DNA of 64,000 bases. Origin: Labia minor. Taxonomy: Eukaryota > Arthropoda > Insecta > Dermaptera > Spongiphoridae. Shown here one piece after another: positions 1 to 10,914 of the stretch (position 1 is the first letter of the stretch; every line of letters starts with the position of its first letter). The notes beneath the pieces are model-generated. The model was not told the origin of the DNA. It saw nothing but the letters and a program-made list of their open reading frames with translations, and made no database searches. Location of the stretch: positions 56,092,528 to 56,156,527 of the forward strand of contig OY720345.1 of NCBI GenBank assembly GCA_963082975.1, read 5' to 3'. Both the position numbers and the translations under genes were made by a program.

Positions 1-329
1 AAAAATGATAGTTTAAGAGCTAAGAAATTAATCTTTTATTATTCTTCTCTGTAATATAGTTATATCAAAGTATGCATCAAAATTTAAAAGAATTTTTATT
101 AAATTTACACATTATCAATCAAATCCAAAATGGTTGATTCTATTTGAAGAAAGTGTTACTTGTTAATTAAGTGTTTTAGTGTGTTATGTATCTTATGTAT
201 AGTATATATATGAATTATAGCTCTAAAAAGGAAGTTAATTGCATAGAAATCAAATTAAAACTAAAAGCGCCCAACGTTTTTCGTTGAATATGAAGCAATC
301 CATCCATAAACTTTGTCATGAGTAAAATA
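1..329. other. A+T-rich stretch, no gene recognised
   Basis: No open frame, splice-bounded exon or known repeat terminus was recognised here. The sequence leads into a family A repeat copy. It may be intron or intergenic DNA of a gene outside the window. Confidence 0.4.
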
Positions 330-740
330 TAGATGACGTGGTTAGTGAGTCATATAAATTTAAATTAATAAAAAACAAATGAATATATTTTTCTCCAGAC
401 TGAAACCAATACAGACCAATTTTTCTTTATAAATATTATCTATGTGGTGTGAATTTCAAAAAAATGCTTAGAGCGGTTAATTAATTGAAAATATACAAAT
501 ATATCTATCTATATATATACAATTTTTGCTAGTATAATAATATAAGAGTACCGGGACCCCGAGCCTCGGCTCGGTAATTAAGTTAAAAAAAAATAATTCA
601 TTATTATTGGGTTTGGCTGGTAATATTAATACTTAGGACACCGAGCTGATATACAATTCTTTAATTATTTATTACAATTATTAAATGTTGCATCATTGCA
701 TCAATCTGATTAAAATGAATGGAACTTGGGGTCTTCAATA
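330..740 (-). repeat. Dispersed repeat family A, copy 1 (diverged)
   Basis: The stretch near 395-530 matches the family A core: a 'ttctttataaatattatct' block, a 'gagcggtt' block and an AT-rich end. The stretch near 650-735 is the inverted counterpart of the far end of the tandem units at 62.1-63.5 kb (shared block 'gcatcaatctgattaaaatg'). The piece therefore looks like a family A unit in the opposite orientation to those units, with a changed middle. The superfamily is not identified. Confidence 0.5.
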
Positions 741-1002
741 ATACATAAATATGTATTATTAGGTATGTTTCTAAGTGCATGAATATTTTTTTTTATTGGA
801 AGAATGATAAATATATATCGTAAATTATAATTATAAAATATTATTTAAATATATATTTTTAATTTTATTTCGAAATTAAATAAAAAATTTTAAAATATTT
901 TATATATTAAAAAAATATTAATACAATATCCTTTAAAAAAAGGCGGGAGTAAAATTTCAATATGGATGCCATTTTTGACGTCTCCATGTATAATTTTAAA
1001 TT

Positions 1003-1190
1003 AAGAAATAAATAATGAAGATGTACTTTTCCAGAGATATGATCAATAAAACTTAATTTTTCTTTATAAATACTATATCTAGTGTTAATTTCAAAAAAAT
1101 CGTTAGAGCGGTTTTTGAGAACCCATGGCTATATATATATACAATTTTAGCTAGCATAATAAGATAAGATAAGATAGGATAAGATAATTG
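1003..1190 (-). repeat. Dispersed repeat family A, copy 2
   Basis: It has the same core as the other family A copies, including the 'cgttagagcggtttttgag' block and an end in 'gctagcataataagataag', followed by short GATAA-type repeats. It is inverted relative to the copies at 23.5 kb and 62 kb. Confidence 0.6.
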
Positions 1191-1881
1191 TTAAGGCTCG
1201 TTGAATTGGCTAGATCTTGAAGGCCATGTAATTAACTAAAAGAAAAAAAAACAATTTGATTTATAAATAATCAATTAAAAGATGTAAAAGACAATAAAAA
1301 AAATAGAATAATAATAAAATAAAAGCATTAATGCAGCATTATAATAATTATTTGGAGATAAACATTGAGTAAGGAGATATTAATTCAGTTAAGAGCTTTT
1401 TTTATTAAAATTTTATAGACTTGGATTATTAAGAGACTTTTAAAAATTATTGGATAATAACCTTAGTAGTTTTTGACATTTGAAAATTTATTAATAACAT
1501 AAAAAGATGATATTCTCAAAAATTTTTAGATTCTATCAACGTTGCATTAATGTCAAATTCAAATATGTCAAATAAATCTTAAAAGAGGCTTAATTTTACG
1601 ATCACTTAATATACAAAAGAAAATTAGATATAGGTATTCTGATATTGAGCTATTTAATATAATCTATTTAATTTAATTAAAATTGAACAATCATTAGATA
1701 TCGAATATTGATTTTGTTGATTTATAATCATCTTTAATTTATATAATTAATTTACTTTTCATTAAATTTTCAAAAAATATTATTATGTTAATTATATTAT
1801 TAATTAAATATTATTATGTAATATATTACAAATAGAAAAGAATCAAATTTAAAGACAATATCTCATTTTGTTTAGACGTAA

Positions 1882-2261
1882 TCTCGGTAATGAACGTCCG
1901 TCCGGCAGGTTCAAAAAATTTTTTTTGCAGTTTTGGATTCAGAACCGTCTGAAAAGTGGAGATCTCAAAAAATCTCGGAGCAAAAATTTTCAAAATTTTC
2001 CGACCATCGTATAAGCTATCCTCATTCCATGGGGAAAGCTAAAATGATTTACTTATAGCTGGAAAAAAATTATTTTCTTTCTAAAACTGTGAATACTATA
2101 GTAAATAAAATACAAAATTAAATTTTTTGCCAGATTTTGTAAAATCAGTGTTTCATTTACAAAACTTTTTTAAATATTTAATTTAAAAAAAAATCTTAAT
2201 GAAAATTTGTCTTTGAAAGAGCCCGGGGGGGGGGGGCGCCATAGATAGGTGAAGCAGCTAG
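1882..2261 (+). mobile_element. Short non-autonomous Helitron (candidate)
   Basis: It starts TC after an A ('gtaa' then 'tctcggtaatgaacg') and ends in CTAG before a T ('gaagcagctag' then 'tcaa'). This is the Helitron 5'-TC...CTRR-3' pattern with A/T insertion. The 'gcagctag' end matches the better-preserved Helitron at 17474-18883. A G run and 'gcgcc' lie where the other copies carry a hairpin, so the hairpin is eroded. No coding capacity is seen. The 5' end is less certain than the 3' end. Confidence 0.5.
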
Positions 2262-2760
2262 TCAAACTTCGAAATAAAATTAAAGATATTTATTTTAATA
2301 ATATTTTAGAATCAAATTAAGAAATATATTTATTAATCTCTCACCAAAAAAAATCTAAAATTTATATTATTTTTCTTGCAAACATTGTAAGTATATATTA
2401 TGTTTCTGTTTTTATCTAATAAACATTATTATACATATTATTTATAATATTTTAAAAACAATTTCTTCCTTTAATTATTATTCATTTAAAATGATAATTA
2501 ATGAATATCTTATTCATAATAAAGTATTGTATAAATATGATCTAATAATATTAAATATTAATAGAAAAACATAAATAAATAATTTTTTAATTCCTGTTCC
2601 TTTAAAATATTTGAAATTTGTTAATCTGTTTTGTCGTTTATATTTTGTTAATTCTTATAAATATTTATATTAGATAATTTTATTATTTATTTTTAATAAT
2701 AATATTAATAATAATATTTAATAATATTTTTTAAAGGGTCGAGCGATAGGTACTATAAAT
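2262..2760. repeat. Dispersed A+T-rich repeat family F
   Basis: Blocks here recur elsewhere. The 'taatattttagaatcaaatt' block is also at 7.07 kb and 28.6 kb. The 'gggtcgagcgatag' block at about 2736 is also at 8.08 kb and 24.64 kb. The copy at 5.5-7.1 kb is interrupted by a Helitron, so this one serves as its unoccupied comparator. No coding potential is seen. Confidence 0.5.
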
Positions 2761-2789
2761 CTATTCATCAATATTATTTCAATTAATTA

Positions 2790-3131
2790 TACATTTATGT
2801 TTAATTATTATATTTCTCAATTCACTGTTATCTGTAATACAAAAGGTGTTTTGGTCAATTTTTATCTCAAATGTTTTTATAAAATTTATTTATTTCCTTC
2901 CGCCTCATGGAAAGCACATCCCAGTAAAATATGATCGATATTCCCAACTGATTCAAAAGAACAATCACAATAAGGATTATCCTTCTGACCGATTCGAAAT
3001 ATTTTTATTTCATTTCCTATCAAATAAACTAAATAGGATAAATAAGAGAGAGAATCAAAATATTTAAAATTTATAATACATTTGTTTATTACCAAGAATT
3101 GTTTTTTATATAAAAATCCTATTATATTCAT
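2790..3131 (-). pseudogene. LINE reverse-transcriptase C-terminal remnant
   Basis: The minus-strand frame at 2886-3131 ends with a Cys-rich segment (PYCDC, then HILLGC about 12 residues on). This resembles the C-terminal zinc-knuckle region after the reverse-transcriptase domain of non-LTR elements, where a 'C-x-C...H-I-L-x-x-C' pattern is common. Only this tail survives. No RT core motif (FADD-like) or endonuclease was found nearby, and the frame stops just after the motif. Clade cannot be assigned. Confidence 0.5.
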
Positions 3132-3720
3132 TTTGTTATAAAAAATTATATTAATTCTAGAAAAGGATATTTATTAGTAGGAATCTTTATTTAAATTATG
3201 GGATTTTTTATTATTTTAATTATAAGATATATATATATATTAATTTTCATTTTTAAAGTTAATAGCACATTTTATATATATAAATGCGATTCATTATTTG
3301 TGTTAAAATCAAAAACTTTTATTATACTTATTAAATAATATATCTAATTAAATGTGAACATATTTTAAAGATAATAAAATAATTGTAATAAAAAAAAACA
3401 AACTAATTCATATTTCATTAAAAATCTGTGAAAATTAAAATTAAAAGTTATGAATATGAATATTCTTTATATTTGCTTTTTACTTAGTAGTAATATATTT
3501 CAATATGGTAATGGAATAAAATATTAAAAGAAATGTGTAGTTTTTTATTTCATTTTATTTTATTTACATATTTTTTTATTTATTTGTTAAAATTTTTAGC
3601 AGATCAAATTGTAATTATAATTTACATCATTTCAATAATAATAAAAAAAAAATAAATTTCAGATAAAATGCAAATTTTTAAAATTCGATATAGAGTGGAA
3701 CATATACATGGGTCCTTTAA
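3132..3720. other. A+T-rich stretch, no gene recognised
   Basis: Simple A/T-rich DNA with short runs. No exon, repeat end or open frame worth reporting was seen. Confidence 0.4.
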
Positions 3721-3727
3721 TGGGACT

Positions 3728-3992
3728 TTTTACTATCTCGCTACAGATAGTATTGCGATCACGATGATTTTGATGTTTTTTAAGGTTCCTGAATCATTTT
3801 TACTAAAGTTGAGAAAAATGTCTGTCTCTCTCTGTGTGTGTGTGCGTGTGTGTGTGTGTAGACAAGATTACACAAAAACAATTTGAGCAAGAATAATGAA
3901 ATTTGGTGCACGGGTATTATTCAAAATTCGTCTTTTTATATCAACTTTTGAGAATGTAGCTCATTCGGAAGAGGGTCATTACCTACCACGTT
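3728..3992 (+). mobile_element. Dispersed element family C, copy 1 (one end only)
   Basis: It begins with the family C terminal hairpin ('actatctcgctacagatagt'), followed by 'attgcgatcacg', a TG-rich microsatellite, the 'aatgaaatttggt' block and the 'gggtcattacctaccacg' block. Family B sequence replaces the rest at 3994. Family C is non-coding and non-autonomous, and its superfamily is unknown. The 72- and 69-codon frames here are incidental. Confidence 0.65.
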
Positions 3993-3993
3993 T

Positions 3994-4098
3994 TTATTAC
4001 CGACCGACGATAGTAAGGGAGGTATTGTTTTCACACCAAATTTCACATGTGGAGATTTTTACATATCTCCACGAATCATGCATTTTCTTAACAGAAAT
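3994..4098 (+). mobile_element. Dispersed element family B, copy 1 (5' fragment)
   Basis: It starts at 'ttttattaccgaccgacg', the family B left end, and covers only the first ~105 bp before running into the opposite end of copy 2. Confidence 0.65.
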
Positions 4099-4750
4099 AA
4101 GTTGACCTGTGGCCAGGTCCGAACCGACCGACGGTTTGAAATAAATTAATTTCAAGCTACAGAAACAATTTCAAATAATTTTCATATATCTATTAATGTA
4201 ATAAAAAACAATGGATACTTAAATAATAAATATAAACATTTTTAATTTTATTTTATTTATAATATATATGCAAGACCAGGCTGTGACGTCATGAATGGTT
4301 GGATGACGTCATATAATTTTAAATCAAGAAAAAACTAATAAATATGATTTTTCTCGAGGATAAAACCAATACAAAGTGCATGATTCGTGGTGATATATAA
4401 AAAAATCTCCTTTGGTGTGAAAATAACCCTTTCCTTCCTATCGTCGATCGCTAATACTACCACTTCCGGTTTCCGGAATTGCACCAAAAGTTGATCAATT
4501 CATCCCACTGATGCATTAAGTAAATATGCCAAATTTCATCAAAATCGGTTGAGCCGTTCAGGCTGTACACATCTATACGGACGGACAGACGGACAGACGG
4601 ACAGACGGACGGACAGACGGACAGACATCATGCTAAAAATACTTTTTTCTGTTTAGAAAATGCATGATTCGTGGAGATATGTAAAAATCTCCACATGTGA
4701 AATTTGGTGTGAAAACAATACCTCCCTTACTATCGTCGGTCGGTAAAAAG
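4099..4750 (-). mobile_element. Dispersed element family B, copy 2 (near complete)
   Basis: The outer end 'aagttgacctgtggccagg' at 4099 is shared with copies at 7.99 kb and 49.0 kb. The other end is '...gtcggtcggtaaaaag'. Inner termini share an inverted ACCGACCGACG. The interior carries two TGACGTCA octamers 20 bp apart (4284, 4304), a GACGGACA-type microsatellite (about 4573-4625) and the 'ccggtttccgg' block. It is non-coding. Copies 2 and 3 lie tail to tail. Confidence 0.7.
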
Positions 4751-5237
4751 TATTTTTAGCATGATGTCTGTCCGTCCGTATAGATGTGTACAGCCTGAAC
4801 GGCTTAACGGATTTTGATGAAATTTGGTATATTTACTTAATGCATCAGTGGGATGAATTGATCAACTTTTGGTGCAAATCCGGAAACCGGAAGTGGTAGT
4901 ATTAGCGATCGACGATAAGAAGGGAAGGGTTATTTTCGCACCAAATTTCACATAAGGAGATTTTTTTACATATCACCACGAATGTATTGGTTTTATCCTC
5001 GGGAAAAATCATCTTCATTATGTTTTTCTTAATTTAAAATTATATGACGTCACCCAGCGCCGGCTACTTCAGCTATATATTATAAATAAAATAAAATTAA
5101 AAATATTTATGTTATATCCATATCTGTTTTTTATTACATTAATAGATATATTAAAATTATTTGAAATTGTTTCTGTAGCTGGAAATTAATTTATTTCAAA
5201 CCGTCGGTCGGTTCGGACCTGGCCACAGGTCAACTTA
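4751..5237 (+). mobile_element. Dispersed element family B, copy 3 (5'-truncated)
   Basis: It is the inverse of copy 2 from the TCCG-type microsatellite to the terminal 'cctggccacaggtcaactt', without the first ~100 bp. With copy 2 it forms a large imperfect palindrome (4099-5237) that could fold back on itself. Confidence 0.7.
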
Positions 5238-5244
5238 TTTCTCT

Positions 5245-5406
5245 TTCCTCTAAAGTGACCGTAAAAATAAAGAGAGCCAACACGAGCTGGTTTAATAAAT
5301 ATTAATTTTAATTTATAATTTATAATTTATTAAATTTAATTTAAATATAATATATGTTAATTGATCCAATTCAAATTTGTGAGATAGTCGAGTGGAGACA
5401 CTCTAG
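5245..5406 (+). mobile_element. Dispersed element family C, copy 2 (end fragment)
   Basis: This is the far end of family C: 'ctaaagtgaccgtaaaaata', the AT-rich inner part, and the conserved terminus 'gagatagtcgagtggagac'. The middle of the element is missing relative to the copies at 34.8 and 37.1 kb. Confidence 0.6.
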
Positions 5407-5819
5407 AGAAAAATCAACTTTATTAGTATTTTCTTAATTTAAAATATTAAATTTTATATCACGTCTTCAATTACGTCATCCATATTGAAATATCCCTCAT
5501 GCCATTTTTTTAATTGATATTGTATTAATAGTTTTTTTATATTTAAAATATTTTAAATTTTTTTATTTAATTTCAAAATAAAATTAACAATATTTAGTTT
5601 AACTAGCTGCTCCGAGCGCCTTCGGCGCTCTTCACACCTAGACGGGGGCTTCGCCCCCTGTACCCCCGAGTGATACATAATATTTGGTTGAAAGTCTGTA
5701 TGTAAAAGGTTTTCATCCATTTTGTTTTAATCAGTATAAGTAGATAAGACATGTATTTGTTTTCTTGTAAAATATATTTTAATTTAATCAGTAAATTAAT
5801 TATATATTATTATTGTATT

Positions 5820-6206
5820 TATCTAACTCTGTGTCTCTACAGTTTTCGAAAGTTCTTAGCCGCAGCATCCACATTTCTCTAAGCGTCCCTATCCTGAGCT
5901 ACAACCAAATCCTACCCTGTCCCATCTCTCCCATGTCCCTTCCTTCATTGTCCACCCACCTTGGTCCTTGGTCTTCCACCGGATGTTTCCCAATCGGTTT
6001 CTCCCAATTTCTAGTTTCTCCAATTCCAACCACGTCCCCTTCCCATCCCAGCCTTCTTGAATTTATAACCTTAACTATATCTGGACATTATTTCTCGTTA
6101 TGCCATCTCCGCCATCCCCCTGTGACCTCATCTTCTTTTGGCCTATAAATGCTGCGAACAATATTATAATCTCACAAATACTCCAAATCTATTCTCGTCT
6201 CCCAGA
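5820..6206 (-). pseudogene. LINE C-terminal segment carried inside Helitron D1
   Basis: On the minus strand this stretch gives broken frames. They resemble the tail of a non-LTR element polyprotein: a 'GP-K-[KR]-D-E ... EWRR' segment, then 'GKHP' and 'RWVDN'-like pieces. The same segment occurs in the Helitrons at 17.5 kb and 49.2 kb in the same orientation relative to the Helitron. The 111-codon plus-strand frame here is its antisense shadow. Confidence 0.6.
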
Positions 6207-6214
6207 GTCATCGA

Positions 6215-6396
6215 TAGGGTGACCAAACGTCCCGTCTTTAGGTACTCTGTCCCAAAAATGTCTTCGGGACACCCTACTGTTTTTTCAATATTTAGGACAT
6301 TTCGTAATTTTTTTTTCAAAATTTTTTCAATTTAGTTCTAAAAAAAAAGGTATACCGTTTGTCCCGGTTTGGTGTTTTCGAAATATGGTCACCCTA
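6215..6396. mobile_element. hAT-type MITE nested in Helitron D1
   Basis: The termini are an inverted TAGGGTGACCA. The 8-bp target duplication gtcatcga is present on both sides (6207-6214 and 6397-6404), and an 8-bp duplication is typical of hAT elements. The same MITE sits at the matching site of the Helitron at 17.5 kb (18148-18303). It is absent from the matching point of the 49.2-kb Helitron. It therefore inserted after that lineage split but before the D1 and D3 copies separated. Confidence 0.8.
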
Positions 6397-7070
6397 GTCA
6401 TCGATCAACATGAAAAATAATTGTTTTATATATTTTAATTTTGATCCTCTTTGATGAGATAAGCCCCTTTAATTCATAATAACAGGCGTTACTCATTTAC
6501 AACGTCGATTTAAATTCTTCTCAAATATTATTATCCTTCGTGATTAGAGATCTTAAGTATTTAAATATTTATACTTTTTCAAATTCTACATTTTGTATGT
6601 TAATTGTATGTAAGTCGTATCCGTAGCATAATTCTTGAATTTTTTTGTTTAATTACATTTCGGTTGATTTTTCCCCAATTTCTCTAATCACATGTCTCCT
6701 CTTCCAGTCCAATTCATTTACCTATCAATGTTGCATAAGGAATTTAAATTTCTTAATTTGGCTAGAACACTCCATTTTTTAAAATTTTAAATAGAGAGAG
6801 AGAGAGGTTCTAATTATATATATATCTGTTTCTATGACAGCAAAAAAGTAAACAAATTACATACATACAAACATTCTCCTTTATATATATTTCTGGAAAA
6901 TGGACCACCCGCAGCTCAGCCCAGCAGTTACCTAAGATTCTAATTTCTTTTTTATTTTTCATCATTTGAGGTACCCTTCACCTCAGAAAAATTTGGTTAC
7001 CTTACTCCTTGTAGTTTAGGCTCTGGAGTTTTTTGCGTACAGACGGACACTATCGTATTAAATATATAGA

Positions 7071-7356
7071 TAATATTTTACAATCAAATTACGCGAAATA
7101 TATTATTAATCTCTCACCAAAAAAAGAAAAAAAATTATCCATGAAGTTATCAACATAATAACACACATGTCATAAATATCATAAATGAAGAAAGTTTAAA
7201 TAATATTTCTTTTATTTAAAAAGTCATTAACTGAACAGTGAGAAGCTTTTAACAAATTCTATGGTAGTGTAAAATTTAAATATTAATCTAAAATTTATCT
7301 TATTAAGTATATATTATCTTTTTGTCTTTCTGATCTTGAAAATTATCCACATTATA
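7071..7356. repeat. Right part of the family F repeat split by Helitron D1
   Basis: It continues directly from the sequence left of 5603: 'taatattttacaatcaaatt' and 'aatctctcaccaaaaaaa' match 2298-2350. No gene is seen. Confidence 0.55.
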
Positions 7357-7996
7357 TTTTTACCGACCGACGATAGTAAGGGAGGTATTGTTTTCACACC
7401 AAATTTCACATGTGGAGATTTTTACATATCTCCACGAATCATGCATTTTCTTAACAGAAAAATGTATTTTTAGCATGATGTCTATCCGTCCGTCTGTCCG
7501 TCTGTCCGTCCGTATAGATGTGTACAGCCTGAACGGCTTAACGGATTTTGATGAAATTTGGTATATTTACTTAATGCATCAGTGGGATGAATTGATCAAC
7601 TTTTGGTGCAAATCCGGAAACCGGAAGTGGTAGTATTAGCGATCGACGATAAGAAGGGAAGGGTTATTTTCGCACCAAATTTCACATAAGATTTTTTTAC
7701 ATATCACCACGAATGTATTGGTTTTATCCTCGGGAAAAATCATCTTCATTATGTTTTTCTTAATTTAAAATTATATGACGTCACCCAGCCCTTCATGACG
7801 TCACAGCCTCGGGTAACGCCGACTACTTCAGCTATATATTATAAATAAAATAAAATTAAAAATATTTATGTTATATGCCTATATGTTTTTTATTACATTA
7901 ATAGATATATTAAAATTATTTGAAATTGTTTCTGTAGCTGGAAATTAATTTATTTCAAACCGTCGGTCGGTTCGGTCCTGGCCACAGGTCAACTTA
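7357..7996 (+). mobile_element. Dispersed element family B, copy 4 (near complete)
   Basis: It runs from 'tttttaccgaccgacgatag' to 'ggccacaggtcaactta', both family B termini. It has the TCCG/TCTG microsatellite near 7490, the 'ccggaaaccggaagtgg' block and two TGACGTCA octamers (7776, 7796). The 81-codon frame starting at 7388 recurs in other copies only because the repeat recurs. It is not a gene. Confidence 0.75.
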
Positions 7997-10914
7997 TTAT
8001 ATTTTAAAAATAATTTTTTTCTTTAATTAATATTCATTTAAAATTATAATTAAAGTAAATCATATTTAAAATAAATTGTTGGGTCGAGCGATAGCTCGGT
8101 GTTCCAGGAGGTTAGTTCTTATGGGAAAATTTGATTCTCTGCTTACGAGCTCAATTCTTCAACGAATTAAACACGTAACCCGAGATCCCACTGTATCGAA
8201 CGTTCTCTTATTTAAAATGATTGATTTAGGATAATATATACAGAATATTTAATTGCAAGGAAATAAAAAAGAATATTGGTCATTTTCTCTTTATTATAAT
8301 AATATAAACAATGTCCTGGATAGGCGTGTCCTGTAACAAAATGTCATGCTCCCAGTTTCAAAAGACAGATCGACCATTAATTCATGGAACGAATTTCGAA
8401 CTAAGTGAAATACATCAAAGTCATTTGTGGAACGAGAGCTTTGTACAGTTTCTATGGTCTTGTTGTCTAAAATATTATGAAGCGAAAATTTATCAACAAA
8501 AGATACAAAAAATAACCTCTTCTTGTTTATTGAAGCAATTTTATAATTTATTTTAAAATAATGATAAAAATAATTTTACTTTTTTTTTTAATTCAATTTA
8601 ATGTTGCACATTTGTAATATTCAATTCATTAAATTTATCTTTGATTTTTATTTATATTTATATATAATAATAAAATTGAGAAATGTTTTGCATAATCAAA
8701 ATGCATTATTGCTATATGACAATTGAAAGAGACATGCTCCATTTCCATTTGTTGACGAAAGTATATTATGTATAATATTTTGAGTTTTATGATTGCACAC
8801 AGACATACTTTTGTTCAAATATGAATAATTGTTTTTTTCTGTTTTTATCCAATTAAATTTGCAAAGAATTGAAATAACAAATTATTTCAATCGATTTGTA
8901 TTTACTATGAAAACTATGTGAGGTAAAATGATGCGGTTTTAGGAACTTTTAGTTAATTTTCCATTGGCATGTGTTTATTTAAATTATTTATTTTAGAAGA
9001 ACTATTTATGAAATGTATAAAATTAAATGTTTAACCAACATTTCATTTAAATTTAGGGAAATTTTAATTACGTTTGTTTTTAACAATAAGAAGAATAAAT
9101 AAGTACAATAAAATATAGTTGAAAATAAGGTGATAGTTTGATTACTTTTCAATAAAATTCGATTAATAAGGAAAATAAACTATTTAACTATATTAATCAT
9201 CCCTGAATTTTTTCAATATCAATTTATGAGTTTAAAAACTAATTCTATACTAATACCAAACTAAACTAAATCTAGATAATTTTACATTAAATTAATCAAT
9301 AAAAACAGGACCATCTAACCCTATGGATTGTTTGGATCATAATCCAGGGCGCCGCAACTTAAGGGGCGCCACAAACGTAAAGATGAAGAATTTTTAAATA
9401 AACTTTTAAAATGAAATGTAGGTTTTAACGGAAACTTCATTTAACAAAATAATTTTATTTATAACTGCAATGAAATATTAAAAAAGCATATTTAAAAATT
9501 TTAATGCATTGGTTTTATAGCCCATAGCGCCAAAATTGATAAGATCGGTCCTGAATAAAGAGTCATACTTAAACAAAAGGAATTCAACGGACAAAAAAAT
9601 AATAAGATAGTATGGTCAGTTAGTTAAATAAAATCTACAAAACATTTAATTATGGTATTTGTAGGAAATGGGAAGTTGCTGAGATAAGAAAAGACAATGG
9701 ATTTTCTCAATTATTGGTATTGATTATAAAATTTGTATGACTCAATTAAATAACAGTTTAGTGGAAGGACCTTAAAATTCGACAAAGTCCAATTTTTTTC
9801 CAGAAACAAATCAATTTTCACAACAATACGCTACACAATTGGTAATCATATTGGTTTCTTGTCAACCAGTAACTATTTTAAAGATGATGTGTGTGAGATA
9901 GTTTTATAATAAATAATAGATTGGTAAAGGTTATAAACACTTTTGAGAGAATAAATGGCAATGAAGATTTTAAATTTGTGGAAATAGATTTAAATTATTT
10001 TATTTGAGGATTTTTAATAAAGAAGTTCCTTATATTCCCAGACCTTGAAGATTAAAAGGATGACAAACATAAATAATACTTGACTTCACAATGAGTTATA
10101 GACATTTTTAGTATAACAAAAAAGGGTTTTTTTGTATTGTGCTTTTGTATTGAACACAAAATTAAAGGGCGAACTAATTGAAAAATACTTATCAACATTA
10201 CATAAAAGCGGGCTACTAATTCAAACAAATACCCAGAATTAAAAAATCAGAAAATAATTAAAGATTTAATGTTGATACTCAACTTGTCTTTCATAGAGAA
10301 TAAATAAATACAAACCGTATCCTGATATTATCCCTGTTATTAAACATTCCTATCAAAGTCAAATATTTATGGTTTTCAACTTCTTATCCAATATAAGTAT
10401 TGGAATTGAAACTAAACTTGCCAAAATCATTTCCTTGATACCAACAAGAATAGGAAATATTAAAGAGCATTAAAAAATACAATCTTAAAAAATAAAGAAT
10501 AAAGCAATCAACCTAATTTGGGTCCATCTATATTAATATTTATATTATCTTAATAATAACTCTTCTACAACATAATCAATAACTTTCGAATAATATCATC
10601 AAAGTTGGTAATTAATCTAAATATACAATGTCTACTCGTTTCTAAAGATAATATTAATAAATCGGAGAGTATAATTTAAATGTCAACATTTACATCTCCT
10701 TTTCATTTCAGAGCTATATATATATATATATATATATTCCCTATATAATTTAATTTACGGTTAAGCCAAATTACAAACTATCGATAAGAAGACCAAAAAC
10801 ATGTTGAGGGATAAAAACCAACAAAAGAAAATCGAATGATGTCGGGATCGGATTAATTGGCCTAAGATAAGAACCATTTAGCTAGATTGAGATATATGGT
10901 AGATAGATAGTATC
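7997..10914. other. Long region without recognisable genes
   Basis: A family F end ('gggtcgagcgatag') lies at about 8083. An isolated 81-codon frame at 8311-8556 has no recognisable domain and low-complexity flanks, and I do not call it a gene. A 'cagggcgccgcaact' block at about 9347 looks like a hAT-type end, but no matching end or duplication was found. From 9.6 to 10.6 kb there are short broken frames, possibly a decayed transposon. A (TA)n run lies at about 10711-10738. Confidence 0.4.

Larger units (their letters stand above)
5603..7070 (-). mobile_element. Non-autonomous Helitron, copy D1
   Basis: Read on the minus strand, it starts TCTATATATTTAATACGATA at 7070 and ends ...GGAGCAGCTAG at 5603. 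A perfect stem (gagcgcc/ggcgctc, short loop) lies just before the CTAG, and a second hairpin (gggggc/gccccc) is internal. It is inserted between A and T with no target duplication. The flanks join into a family F sequence that is uninterrupted at about 2290 and 28.6 kb, which confirms both ends. It carries a LINE-derived segment and a nested hAT MITE, and has no Rep/helicase frame. It is very similar to the copy at 17474-18883. Confidence 0.85.

Noticed and set aside
4570-4630. Regular GACGGACAGAC units that might suggest a CRISPR-like array
   Set aside because: A simple tetranucleotide-type microsatellite without spacers, in a eukaryotic repeat.
7388-7633. Frame MFSHQISHVEIFTYL..., also at 50450-50695 and similar at 34273 and 3896
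   Set aside because: It recurs only inside family B copies and varies with the microsatellite. It is repeat sequence read in a chance open frame.
9347-9560. hAT-like MITE starting 'cagggcgccgcaactt'
   Set aside because: No matching inverted end and no 8-bp duplication could be found, so it was not listed as an element.
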